Origin: Thermomicrobiales bacterium
Lineage (GTDB): Bacteria > Chloroflexota > Chloroflexia > Thermomicrobiales > UBA6265
DNA length: 64,000 nt
Direction: 5' to 3'
Assembly (NCBI GenBank): GCA_023957115.1
Contig: JAMLHN010000003.1
Coordinates: 161,326-225,325 of the forward strand
Of this stretch, positions 32,512 to 41,018 are shown piece after piece. A model generated the notes under the pieces. It searched no databases. It was not told the origin of the DNA and saw only the letters and a program-made list of their open reading frames with translations. Made by a program: the position numbers and the translations under genes. Each line of letters opens with the position of its first letter. The first letter of the stretch is position 1.

Positions 32512-33867
32512 CTAGGCGCCGATCACCGTCAGCACGTCGTCGCGTAACGCTTCCATGGCGTCGGACGTATCGCCTTCCACATTGACGCGCAGGAGCGGTT
32601 CGGTATTGGAGGCGCGGATGTTGAACCATCGATCGGCGAACTCGATGGTCAGCCCGTCGAACTCATCGGCCGCGGCGCCCTGCTCGACGAAATGGGACTT
32701 CACCCGGGCGATCGCCGCCGGCTTGTCATCGACCTTGAGGTTGATCTCGCCGCTGCCAACGCGATTCTCGATTGGGGCGACGATCTCGGAGAGGGGTTTC
32801 TGCTCTTTCGACATCAGGCTCAAGACCGCCAGCATGGCGATCAGGCCCGAATCGGCATACCAGTTGTCACGGAAGTAGTAATGGCCGGAATGCTCGCCAC
32901 CGAAGATAGCGTCCTCGGCGCGCATGATCTTCTTGATGAGGGAATGGCCGACAGGCGTGCGATACGGACGACCGCCATACGCCAGGATCGTTTCCGGCAC
33001 CGAGCGCGAGCAGATCAGGTTGTAGCAAATGGTCGAGCCTGGATGTTGCTCCAGAAGCGCGATAGCCACCATGGCGGTCGTGATGTCGCCACCGACCAAC
33101 TTCCCATGCTCGTCGACCAGGAACATCCGGTCTGCATCGCCGTCGAAGGCGACGCCAAGATCGCAGTTCTGTTCGACCACGGTCTTTTGCAGATCGACCA
33201 TGGCAGCGGGGTCGATGGGGTTCGCCGGATGGTTCGGGAAGGTCCCGTCGAGCTCGAAGTACATCGGAATCAACTCGCACGGCAGGTGTTGGAAGAGAAG
33301 CGGAATCGTCCGCCCGGCCATCCCGTTGCCGGCATCGACCGCCACTTTGAACGGTTTGATCCGGGCGGTATCGACGAACTGCAGCACATGCTCGATATAC
33401 GCGGGCAGGATCTCCTTCTGGATCAAATCGCCTCGTTTGCCACCCTCAGGCTCGGGGAAATTCCCGGCCAGCGCAATATCCCGGATCTGATCGAGACCGT
33501 CGTCGAGTGAGAGCGCACGCGCCTCCTCTTTGCAGATCTTGAATCCGTTGTATTCCGGCGGATTGTGCGATGCCGTGATCATGACTCCGGCATCGAACCC
33601 ATATTTGCCGACCGAAAAGTAGAGCGCGTCGCTGGAGACGAGTCCGATATCGATCACGTCGGCGCCCTGGTCGCGAATGCCGTCGATCATTGCCGCTGCC
33701 AGCGCTGGACTTGAGACCCGCATGTCGTGTCCCACCGCCACCTGTTCCGGTTTCAGCACGAGCACCAACGCCCGGCCGGCCTTATAGGCAAGATCGGCAT
33801 CGAGCTCGGCGGGAACGATTCCCCGAACGTCGTATGCCTTGAAGATGGTTGTTTGATCGAATGCCAT
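32512..33867 (-). CDS. manB: Phosphomannomutase/phosphoglucomutase
   Basis: The 451-residue alpha-D-phosphohexomutase has the phosphoserine loop ITASHNPPEYNGFKI, the metal loop AFDGDADRMFLVDE, the sugar-binding loop FGGEHSGHYYF and the phosphate-binding RASNTEPLLRVNVE. This is the four-domain PMM/PGM layout, making mannose-1-phosphate or glucose-1-phosphate for envelope sugars. ATG at 33867 gives the usual short lead to FKAYDVRG; an in-frame ATG at 33885 with AGGCG upstream is also possible. The DUF402 gene follows directly. Confidence 0.93.
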   Translation of the reverse strand: MAFDQTTIFKAYDVRGIVPAELDADLAYKAGRALVLVLKPEQVAVGHDMRVSSPALAAAMIDGIRDQGADVIDIGLVSSDALYFSVGKYGFDAGVMITASHNPPEYNGFKICKEEARALSLDDGLDQIRDIALAGNFPEPEGGKRGDLIQKEILPAYIEHVLQFVDTARIKPFKVAVDAGNGMAGRTIPLLFQHLPCELIPMYFELDGTFPNHPANPIDPAAMVDLQKTVVEQNCDLGVAFDGDADRMFLVDEHGKLVGGDITTAMVAIALLEQHPGSTICYNLICSRSVPETILAYGGRPYRTPVGHSLIKKIMRAEDAIFGGEHSGHYYFRDNWYADSGLIAMLAVLSLMSKEQKPLSEIVAPIENRVGSGEINLKVDDKPAAIARVKSHFVEQGAAADEFDGLTIEFADRWFNIRASNTEPLLRVNVEGDTSDAMEALRDDVLTVIGA

Positions 33868-33975
33868 CGTGTTGCTTGCCCTCATTTCGCCTATGCCCAG
33901 GTGGCGTTCGGATCCTGATAGTCCCGATGGTGACACGTTCCGGCAGCCAACCGCAAGGTAGACTGACGGGACTGA

Positions 33976-34112
33976 GGAGTTGGGAGTTAGATTTAGGAGT
34001 TAGGAACGAACACGACCCCATATTCGTCACACTCAGCAGTGGCATGCGAATGTCAGCAGTCAGCAGGACTCAGGTGTTCGTTCCCAACTCCCAAATCCCA
34101 ACTCCTAACTCC
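33976..34112. repeat. Long inverted repeat of GGAGTT units between divergent genes
   Basis: Arms at 33976-34013 and 34074-34112 run GGAGTTGGGAGTTAG ... AACGAACAC and its approximate complement GTGTTCGTTCCCAACTCC ... TAACTCC, about 85-90 percent complementary over 38 bases. The 60-base centre contains GTCAGCAGTCAGCAGG. The element sits in the divergent promoter gap between manB and the PHP gene. Confidence 0.7.
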
Positions 34113-34126
34113 ACGAAAGGCATTCG

Positions 34127-35158
34127 ATGACGATTTCGAGCAATGGACTGGGGGCGGTCTCCGAGCGTGTGACGATTCCCGCGCGGGCTCCGGTCGATCT
34201 CCATTTGCATACGCTGGCGAGCGACGGCGCGTGGACCCCATCGGCATTGATCGACCATCTGGCCAATCGTGGATTCCGCGTGGCCGCGGTTTGCGACCAT
34301 GACACGCAGCGATCGGTCGGTCAGGCGATCGAGCTCGGTAAAATGCGCGGTGTGCACGTGATCCCGGGCGTCGAGGTAACCTGCTCGTGGAACGATCGCC
34401 AGCTGCACATCCTCTGCTACGGTGTTCGTCCCGATCGAACCGATGCAGACGCGGCCGGCTTTCTCGCCCTCATGCGCCAGATCGATCTGCAACTTCAGGA
34501 CAACGCGGCCGACGCCGCTCGCCGGATCGAAGCGGATGGCAAGCCGTTGCCGAATCTCGAGACGGTGCAAGCCGGTCGTCCGCTCTGGCCGTTCCATGTC
34601 CTCTCAGCGGCAATCGAAATGAAACACGTTCCCAATTTGACCAAAGCGGCCGAGCTGGTTGTCGCGCTGGGTGGAACCTTCACCGCCGACCTGCCCTTGG
34701 GTGACGTCGTGGCGGCTACACATAGGGCCGGGGGCGTCTGCTCGATTGCTCATCCGGGACGTGCCGATGCCGTCGGGATCGTCTCGGAAGCGGATATCGA
34801 CCGCATCGTTGCCGAAACCGGCATGGACGGGCTGGAGGCACATTACCGTTCCTATTCGGATCAACAAACGGCGCTCTATCGCCGGTTGGCGGAAGAACGA
34901 GGGATGTTCGTTTCGGTTGGATCCGATTCCCACGCGCCGCATCGCCCCGTCAATCCGCGGCCGTGGCATGCAGTCTGGGCCAGGGATCTGCTGAATCGAC
35001 TGGGGGTCGATCTCTTGCCGTTGCCGGACGGCGAGCCCGACTGGATTTTCGGCATGGATCCGGAGGTGGCCGTTCCTGCACCGGAGCCGCCGCCATCACC
35101 TGACCCTGAACCGATGGAAACCGAGGCGGACGTTGCCGCCAAGCTGGGAGACGCCTGA
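34127..35158 (+). CDS. PHP domain phosphoesterase
   Basis: The 343-residue protein has the PHP metal motifs in order: VDLHLHTLASDG, VCDHDT, the VIPGVEVTCSW glutamate, the GGVCSIAHPGRAD histidine and a final VGSDSHAP. PHP enzymes hydrolyse phosphoesters; relatives (TrpH/YciV-like) are 5'-3' exonucleases or nucleotide 3'-phosphatases. A proline-rich C-terminal tail of about 40 residues (VPAPEPPPSPDPEP) is unusual. AAAGG precedes the ATG. The MBL-fold gene overlaps its stop by one base, giving a PHP-MBL-DinB coupled trio. Confidence 0.88.
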   Translation: MTISSNGLGAVSERVTIPARAPVDLHLHTLASDGAWTPSALIDHLANRGFRVAAVCDHDTQRSVGQAIELGKMRGVHVIPGVEVTCSWNDRQLHILCYGVRPDRTDADAAGFLALMRQIDLQLQDNAADAARRIEADGKPLPNLETVQAGRPLWPFHVLSAAIEMKHVPNLTKAAELVVALGGTFTADLPLGDVVAATHRAGGVCSIAHPGRADAVGIVSEADIDRIVAETGMDGLEAHYRSYSDQQTALYRRLAEERGMFVSVGSDSHAPHRPVNPRPWHAVWARDLLNRLGVDLLPLPDGEPDWIFGMDPEVAVPAPEPPPSPDPEPMETEADVAAKLGDA

Positions 35159-35796
35159 TGTCCCTTCATGTCGAAACGTTTGCGGGTGGTCCACTCGCAA
35201 CCAATGCCTACCTCGTCTTCGATGATGGCTCGAAACAGATCCTGATCGTCGACGCGCCGATGGATGTCGATCAGCCGTTGCAGGACCGAGTCTCCGAGCT
35301 GGGCGGCGAGGTTGTCCTCCTGGTGCTGACCCACGCGCATTGGGATCATATCGGTACGATCAACGAGCTGCGCAGCGCGTTCTCCGCCCCGGTCGCGGCG
35401 CATCCCTTGACGAAAGACCGATTGGAACATCCTGACAGCGTGATGCTCGACCTGCCGTTCGAGCTTGCGGCGGTCTCTCCGGACCGCTGGCTGCACGAGG
35501 GGGATCGGGTCCCCTTGGGCCGTCACGAGTTCACGGTCATGCATCTTCCAGGACACGATCCGGGACACATTGGTCTCTATTCGGAACCAGATGGTCTCCT
35601 CTTGAGTGGCGATGTGCTCTTCCCGAACGGGCATGGGCGGATCGATATTCCCGGCGCGTCGCAGACCGATATGGCCGCATCGCTGGGACGATTGGTCGAG
35701 CTGCCCGGTGACGTTACGGTCTATCCTGGCCATGGACTGCCGACGACCATCGGCGCGGAACCCTGGTTGAGTGGATACAAGCGGGCACAGCCATGA
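35158..35796 (+). CDS. Metallo-beta-lactamase fold hydrolase
   Basis: The 212-residue protein is a glyoxalase II/YcbL-like MBL enzyme. It begins with FAGGPLATNAYLVFDDG, and has the di-zinc signature THAHWDHIG, the third ligand in HLPGHDPGHIGLY, the aspartate in LLSGDVLFPNGHGR and the final histidine in YPGHGLPT. The substrate is probably a thioester or phosphoester but is not evident. Its start overlaps the PHP stop (TGATG), and its stop overlaps the DinB-like start. Confidence 0.92.
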   Translation: MSLHVETFAGGPLATNAYLVFDDGSKQILIVDAPMDVDQPLQDRVSELGGEVVLLVLTHAHWDHIGTINELRSAFSAPVAAHPLTKDRLEHPDSVMLDLPFELAAVSPDRWLHEGDRVPLGRHEFTVMHLPGHDPGHIGLYSEPDGLLLSGDVLFPNGHGRIDIPGASQTDMAASLGRLVELPGDVTVYPGHGLPTTIGAEPWLSGYKRAQP

Positions 35797-36284
35797 CCAA
35801 CCCGATGCTCCCGGCAACGTTCGACATCCTGACAACGTTGGTGGATGACATCTTCGTCCAGTTGGATGGCATACCTGAAGACGATTTGAACACTTGGCTG
35901 CCGCGCGACGGCATGCGGGATGTCAATACGTTCTTCGCGCTGGCGACCCATACGGTAGGCGCGGGGGAATACTGGATTCTGGAGGCTGCCGGATGCCAGC
36001 CGGTCGACCGCAATCGATCCTCCGAGTTTGGCGCTACCGGCACGATCGAGCAACTTCGGAATCGATATGCGCAGTGGCTCGAAGCAACCGCAGCGGTGTT
36101 CGCGACGATCGACGATGCCACGCTGGCGTCGATCTATGTTCGACCCGCCAACCCGGAACGCGGAATGTCCGAAGCGCGTCGAAGCCGGGCCGAATGTATC
36201 GCCCACGCACTCGAGCACACCGCCGTCCACCTCGGCCATCTCCAGCTCCAACGCCAACTTTGGGACGCCGAACAGGCAGCGTGA
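35793..36284 (+). CDS. DinB/DUF664-like four-helix protein
   Basis: The 163-residue protein has the four-helix-bundle look of DinB-superfamily proteins. An N-terminal helix (TFDILTTLVDDIFVQLDGIP) carries the L-x-G-I/L-x-x-x-x-L pattern. The first metal histidine is in FALATHTVGAGEYW, and the last pair is in HALEHTAVHLGHLQLQRQLW. Members bind a divalent metal and many act as thiol-dependent transferases for bacillithiol or mycothiol; function here is unknown. ATG overlaps the MBL stop by four bases. Confidence 0.8.
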   Translation: MTNPMLPATFDILTTLVDDIFVQLDGIPEDDLNTWLPRDGMRDVNTFFALATHTVGAGEYWILEAAGCQPVDRNRSSEFGATGTIEQLRNRYAQWLEATAAVFATIDDATLASIYVRPANPERGMSEARRSRAECIAHALEHTAVHLGHLQLQRQLWDAEQAA

Positions 36285-36682
36285 CCGCGGGCCACATCGT
36301 CCCGTTGCAGCGGTTTGCAGAACAGGTGAGATACGAACACACCCCTGGAGCGTAGCGGTGGACGTCCATCAACGCCCCGTCCGGCTGGTCACCGGTCATC
36401 CGAACTCGGTGGAGGGCCGTCATCCCTCCGCTCCCTGTCATCCTGAGCGAAGTCGAAGGATCTCTTGTTCCCCGAAACCCATATTCCCGTCGAGGGCGCT
36501 CCTCACCCGGTCGTAGCCGAGGGCGTCTCTGCCCTCTCGTGTTCAGACTCGGAGAGGCTTCGCCCGGTGAGCCCCTGATTTCAATCTGGGAACCGTCTCC
36601 CAGGTCCCATCCACCTTTGCCTATTGCCCATTGCCTATTTTTCAATCACTAATCGATTTCCTATTTCCACTCGCCCAGGACT
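36285..36682. other. Intergenic region between convergent genes, rich in repeats
   Basis: No gene is supported. The gap contains copy C of the dispersed hairpin repeat (36436-36464), a GAGGGC/GCCCTC hairpin (36519-36536), a CTCGGAGAGGCTTCGCC tract, and a TGCCTATTGCCCATTGCCTA low-complexity run near 36613-36636. Confidence 0.5.
36436..36464. repeat. Dispersed intergenic hairpin repeat, copy C
   Basis: TGTCATCCTGAGCGAAG then TCGAAGGATCTC: the stem is ATCCT/AGGAT around GAGCGAAGTCGA. This copy has the form I know as a frequent extragenic repeat in many bacterial genomes (GTCATCCTGAGCGAAGCGAA). Confidence 0.75.
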
Positions 36683-37372
36683 CTACGACTCCTTCGCCGC
36701 GTCCTCGATGTCCGCAAGGCGCTGGTCTTCGCGGTCACGCGCCATCAGATAGAGGAAGATCATCAAGAGGGCGATTGGCGCGATGATCACGCAGGTTATG
36801 AATGCCAGGAATTGGCCCTGACCCGAATCACCCTGCATCGTCAGGTAAACGGCCAGACCGCCCAGCACGATCAGGAGACCCAGGGCGGCAAGCGCGCCAA
36901 AAGGCGAGACGCATCCGCGAGCATGGACGTTTGGATCTGGCGTATCGGGATCGAGCAGGTGAGGATCGGCGCGTTCGAGTGCGGCAACCTCGTTGAGCCG
37001 GATGTAGCCCAGCCGGCCATTGCGAAGCCGGATGCGAATGTAGTCGTCCGGCGCATCTGGGTCGTCGTTGATGTCGAGCTCGGTCCCGCCCGGCACGATC
37101 TCGATGATGCGCGATGCGGCATCCGGCCGTTCGAAGACCCGCAGCCCTTCGGTGGCATGGAACGCGTCCACCAGCGTCGTGCCACAGGCGGCACAGTAGA
37201 AGTTGGTCGACGGATTGAGCGCGCCGCACATACCGCAGAAGATCAAGGGACCACGGTCGGTGTCCTCGATACCGCCCATACCCTGAGGACGCGGAATGCC
37301 GACCCGGTCGTTGAGGCCCATTCCGGCCGGATCGGACTCGGGAACCTTCCACTTTTCTGCTTCGGACCGCAC
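36683..37372 (-). CDS. Zinc-ribbon, SH3-like, two-helix membrane protein
   Basis: The 229-residue protein has a polar start, a CxxC...CxxC zinc ribbon (FCGMCGALNPSTNFYCAACG) and an SH3b-like segment (GLRVFERPDAASRIIEIVPGG to GRLGYIRLNEVA). Two membrane helices follow (PFGALAALGLLIVLGGLAVYL and FITCVIIAPIALLMIFLYLMA, in pieces), then a short charged tail. No enzymatic motif is seen. GTG at 37372 is chosen because GAGGAG lies five bases upstream; a GTG at 37378 is too close to it. The same zinc-ribbon-plus-membrane design recurs in the PQQ-propeller protein at 46087. Confidence 0.75.
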   Translation of the reverse strand: MRSEAEKWKVPESDPAGMGLNDRVGIPRPQGMGGIEDTDRGPLIFCGMCGALNPSTNFYCAACGTTLVDAFHATEGLRVFERPDAASRIIEIVPGGTELDINDDPDAPDDYIRIRLRNGRLGYIRLNEVAALERADPHLLDPDTPDPNVHARGCVSPFGALAALGLLIVLGGLAVYLTMQGDSGQGQFLAFITCVIIAPIALLMIFLYLMARDREDQRLADIEDAAKES

Positions 37373-37483
37373 GGACACTCCTCGTCGATCGGCAACGCTC
37401 GGAGTTGCTTATACCACAAGCCGGAGCCATGAACTCGACCTTCGAGGTCGCTTCGCGTGTCGTGAAGATGCTACGCTCACGGT

Positions 37484-38398
37484 ATGAATGACGTCTTCGT
37501 GGGTCCTGCAATCCAGACCAGCGGATTGACCAAAACCTATTCTGGCGTCGACGCGCTTTCGGATCTCCATCTCTCCGTCGAGCCGGGTGCGCTCTTCGGG
37601 TTCCTCGGCCCGAACGGCGCCGGAAAGACCACGACAATCCGTCTCCTCATGGGGTTCGTCCGGCCAACGCGTGGAACGGCCCGTATGCTGGGCTTCGATA
37701 CCTGGAGCGATGGAGTTCGCGCTCGCGCGCGGGTAGGGTACCTCGTCCAGGCGGAGTCGCTTTTCCCCGAGCTGACCGGCCGGGACCAGCTCGAGTTCGC
37801 GGCCAGATTGTCTGGGTCGACGGCGCCATTGCGGAGCCGTCTGCTCGATGCACTGGAGCTCTCGCAGGCGGATCTCGACCGAAAGCTCAAGACCTATTCC
37901 AAGGGAATGCGGCAGAAAGTCGCCCTTATCGCGGCCGCTCAGCACGATCCCGAGCTGCTGATCCTCGATGAGCCGACCGATGGCCTCGATCCGCTGATCC
38001 AGCGTGCCTTCGAAGCGCATCTGCTCGATCGGCATGCGGCTGGTCGAACGATCTTCATGTCCTCGCACGATCTGGCCGAAGTCGATCGTCTTTGCGAGCG
38101 GGTCGCCATTGTACGGGGAGGCCGCCTGATTCAGGACGCGTCGATCGAAGGGTTACGCGCCCAGCATCGCCGCCGCGCGGTCGTGGTCTTCCGCGCGCCA
38201 GTTCCGGTCGGGCTGGAGATTCCGGGAGCGGAGCTCCTGTCGACCGAAGGCTCCACGCTCGAGCTGCTGGTCGACCTCGACCCGAATCCGTTTCTGACGT
38301 TCCTTGCGACGCAGGACCTCGCGTCGGTCACGATCGCGCCGCCCAGTCTCAACGACATCTTCGCCGCCTATTACGTGACGGAATCGCACGCCTCGTGA
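37484..38398 (+). CDS. ABC transporter ATP-binding protein
   Basis: The 304-residue ATPase has Walker A GPNGAGKTTT, a Q-loop in GYLVQAESLFPELTG, signature YSKGMRQKVALIAA, Walker B LLILDEPTDGLDP and the H-loop SSHDLAEVDRLC. The last 80 residues form the extra domain seen in ABC-2 exporters. The start ATG lies in ACGGTATGAATG without a clear ribosome site. Its stop overlaps the permease start (GTGA), so the two are translationally coupled. Confidence 0.92.
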   Translation: MNDVFVGPAIQTSGLTKTYSGVDALSDLHLSVEPGALFGFLGPNGAGKTTTIRLLMGFVRPTRGTARMLGFDTWSDGVRARARVGYLVQAESLFPELTGRDQLEFAARLSGSTAPLRSRLLDALELSQADLDRKLKTYSKGMRQKVALIAAAQHDPELLILDEPTDGLDPLIQRAFEAHLLDRHAAGRTIFMSSHDLAEVDRLCERVAIVRGGRLIQDASIEGLRAQHRRRAVVVFRAPVPVGLEIPGAELLSTEGSTLELLVDLDPNPFLTFLATQDLASVTIAPPSLNDIFAAYYVTESHAS

Positions 38399-39216
38399 CT
38401 GCCGTTTTGACGTTGTTCGTTCAGCTCTTGCGCCGGTCGCGTGGTGGAATCATCGCGTTATCGATCGGTCTGTTCGTCTTCGAGTTCATCCAACCAGTTG
38501 CCATCGACGCCTTCGGCAACCTGGATCAGCTCGTGTCGATCCTGGATCTCGTGCCGAAACCGTTTCTTGCCTTGATGAACGTCACCCCCGAGGTGGTCGA
38601 GCAAGTCGGTTTACCCGGATTCCTGGCGCTTGGGTTCACGCATCCCGTCTATCACCTGTTGGTCTCTGCAATCATCATCTGGGTTGCCGCGCGCGCACTG
38701 GCCGGCGAGATGGAACGTGGGCAGGTCCAGATCGCGCTGGCACGCCCCATCTCCCGGCGACAGTTCTATCTGGCCCGTGTGCTCGCCGTCGTTCTGGTTG
38801 CCCTCTGGGTTTCGGTTGTCGCGTCGCTGGGGAATATCGCGGGGATCGCCTACGCGCAACCAGATGGATCGATGGACACCTGGCATTTCGTTGCGCAGGT
38901 TGGCGCGTCGTTTCTCCTGGCGTTGACCATCGGGGGTGTCGCGCTCCTTGTCTCGGCGCGTGCGGACCGGATGGGGCAGGCTGTCGGCTGGGCGGCGGGG
39001 TTTCTGGTCGTCTCGTACGTGATCGACTATTTCGCGACCCTCTGGGCCTTTCTGGAACCGATCCAGCCCTTCTCCGTGTTCGACTATTACGATCCGCCCA
39101 TTGCCCTTGCGACCGGCTCGATCCCCTGGATGAATGTGCTAGTGCTCGGGACGGTCGCGCTCGTCTGTGTCGTGGCCGGCGCGGTTGTGTTCGACCGGCG
39201 CGATCTTCCGAACTAG
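38395..39216 (+). CDS. ABC-2 type permease
   Basis: The 273-residue protein has about six membrane helices and the ABC-2 line RALAGEMERGQVQIALARPISRRQFYLARVL between helices two and three, typical of NatB/Ybh-type exporters (GELERGTLELLLARPVSR). It is the channel partner of the ATPase upstream. GTG at 38395 overlaps the ATPase stop. The substrate is unknown. The frame continues upstream inside the ATPase gene but is not used. Confidence 0.9.
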   Translation: MTAVLTLFVQLLRRSRGGIIALSIGLFVFEFIQPVAIDAFGNLDQLVSILDLVPKPFLALMNVTPEVVEQVGLPGFLALGFTHPVYHLLVSAIIIWVAARALAGEMERGQVQIALARPISRRQFYLARVLAVVLVALWVSVVASLGNIAGIAYAQPDGSMDTWHFVAQVGASFLLALTIGGVALLVSARADRMGQAVGWAAGFLVVSYVIDYFATLWAFLEPIQPFSVFDYYDPPIALATGSIPWMNVLVLGTVALVCVVAGAVVFDRRDLPN

Positions 39217-39373
39217 GAAAGGTGAATCGTGGCTGTCACGTTGACGTCCAACCGGCTCCAGTGGGAGGATTCCTAGGTTTGAACGAGACGCCTTGGACAC
39301 GCGTGTGCGAGGAGTCGATGTCCAACCGCGACCGGCACATCGTGGTTCTGCAAAAGAATCGAGGGAGAAACCG

Positions 39374-40957
39374 ATGAGCGAACAAGCACGAATCTTGATA
39401 CAAGAGTTCTTCTCCGGACGGATCGACCGCCGGCAGCTGTTGACCCGAGCCGCTGCTGCGGGGGTAAGCGTTTCCGCGCTCGGCGCGATGATGACAACGC
39501 CGTGGCAGGCGATGGGTGCGGCCGCGCAGGATGGCGGAGCGACCGGCGATCTGGTCATTGCCGCCAGTGGCGATGTCGATACCCTGGATCCACAGGTCAG
39601 CCAGTTGCTGCTCTACGGGAACATGCTTCGCCGGACCGTATTCAATACGTTGGTCAACTATGCCGCCGATCTCACCTATGTCGGTGAGCTGGCGGAATCA
39701 TGGGAGAACCCCGACGACACCACGTGGATTTTCAACCTGCGACCGGATGTCACCTTCCACAATGGCGACCCCTTCACGGCTGAGGACCGCGGCCGACGTT
39801 CAATTCTCCTTCGAGCGCGTTGTCGAGAAGGAGACAGTCTGTCGAGCCGGTTGACGAACGTCGAGAGCTACGAGGTCATCGACGATCGCACCATTTCGGT
39901 CAAGCTGGCGGAGATTCAGGCCGATTTCCTCGACGGTTTGACCCAGATCTCCATCATCTCCGAAGCCATTGCGGCCGATATCGAAAACAACCCGATCGGC
40001 TCCGGACCGTTCCGGTTCGTTGAGTGGGTGCCGAACGATCACATCTCGCTCGAAGCGAATCCGGACTATTTCATCGACGGGCAACCGGGTGTCGCAACGC
40101 TGCGCTTCAACATCCTGCCCGAACCCCAAGTCAGCATTACCAACCTCAAATCGGGAGATGTCCAGGGCGTCCTTTCGATTCCGGTGACGCAGTCGACCAT
40201 TCTCGAAGACGACGACAGCGTCAATGTCATCAACGTCGCCACCAGCAGCATTCCCCTCTTCGAGATGCTGGGCCAGAACAACGAGACCATTCGCACCAAT
40301 GCGCGGGTTCGCCAGGCATTGGCCATGTGCCTCGACAAGAACGCCATTCAGCAGACGGTCTACGCTGGAGGCGGCATTCCGAAATGGTCCTTCGTGGGCA
40401 CAGAGAGTTGGGCGTACAACGATCTCCCTGGCTATGACTACGATCCCGAAGCCGCCCGGGCAATTCTCGAAGAAGAGGGAGCGGCCGGTCTCGAATTCAC
40501 CGTTCTCAGCATTCAGGGCTACCCAGACGGCGAGCAGGCGGCCACCATCTGGCAGGCGGGACTGGCGGAGGCCGGAGTCAAGCTCAATATCGAGCTTCAG
40601 GAGCTCTCCGTTTGGCTCGACAACTATCTGAACCACACCTACGACGTTATCTGGAACACGTTCCCGGGATTCGCGGATCCGAACTACTTCGTGAGTCTTG
40701 GACTGCAGCCTCACCTGACCGATGGCTGGACCAACACGGAGGCGGCTGAGCTGGCGGTCTCGGCCAACCAGACGCTCGATCAGGCGGCCCGCAAGGAACA
40801 GTACGACCGGCTGCAGGAACTCTTTGTCGAGGAACTGCCGATCATGGTGATTCAGGAGACTCCGGTAGTTTCGGTCACCGCGCCAAACGTTCAGAATTGG
40901 GGGATCAACTCATTGAGCTGGGTCCTGCTGAACGACGTCACCATCGACGCCGAATAG
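39374..40957 (+). CDS. ABC transporter substrate-binding protein, family 5 (peptide/nickel type), with locally shifted frame
   Basis: The 527-residue lipo- or Tat-exported binding protein starts with a polar head, then DRRQLLTRAAAAG (twin-arginine-like) and a hydrophobic stretch ending in AAAQDGGA. Mature landmarks are GDVDTLDPQVSQLL, WIFNLRPDVTFHNGDPFTAED, NPIGSGPFRFVEW and VRQALAMCLDKNAI, as in DppA/OppA. Residues about 139-155 (RGRRSILLRARCREGDS) are wrong for the family; one base later the DNA encodes AADVQFSFERVVEKET, the expected sequence. An extra C near 39787 and a missing base near 39837 bracket it. SD GAGGGAG precedes ATG 39374. Confidence 0.88.
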   Translation: MSEQARILIQEFFSGRIDRRQLLTRAAAAGVSVSALGAMMTTPWQAMGAAAQDGGATGDLVIAASGDVDTLDPQVSQLLLYGNMLRRTVFNTLVNYAADLTYVGELAESWENPDDTTWIFNLRPDVTFHNGDPFTAEDRGRRSILLRARCREGDSLSSRLTNVESYEVIDDRTISVKLAEIQADFLDGLTQISIISEAIAADIENNPIGSGPFRFVEWVPNDHISLEANPDYFIDGQPGVATLRFNILPEPQVSITNLKSGDVQGVLSIPVTQSTILEDDDSVNVINVATSSIPLFEMLGQNNETIRTNARVRQALAMCLDKNAIQQTVYAGGGIPKWSFVGTESWAYNDLPGYDYDPEAARAILEEEGAAGLEFTVLSIQGYPDGEQAATIWQAGLAEAGVKLNIELQELSVWLDNYLNHTYDVIWNTFPGFADPNYFVSLGLQPHLTDGWTNTEAAELAVSANQTLDQAARKEQYDRLQELFVEELPIMVIQETPVVSVTAPNVQNWGINSLSWVLLNDVTIDAE

Positions 40958-40971
40958 TCAAAAACCGCGTT

Positions 40972-41002
40972 CTTCGGCGTCGTCGAAGGGACGACGCCGA
41001 AG
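40972..41002 (+). terminator. Intercistronic hairpin after the binding-protein gene
   Basis: CTTCGGCGTCGTC and GACGACGCCGAAG pair perfectly over 13 bases with a GAAGG loop, 14 bases after the stop and 16 before the next start. It likely stabilises or ends most transcripts so that the binding protein is made in excess over the permeases. Confidence 0.75.
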
Positions 41003-41018
41003 CGTTTCTCGAGCATTC

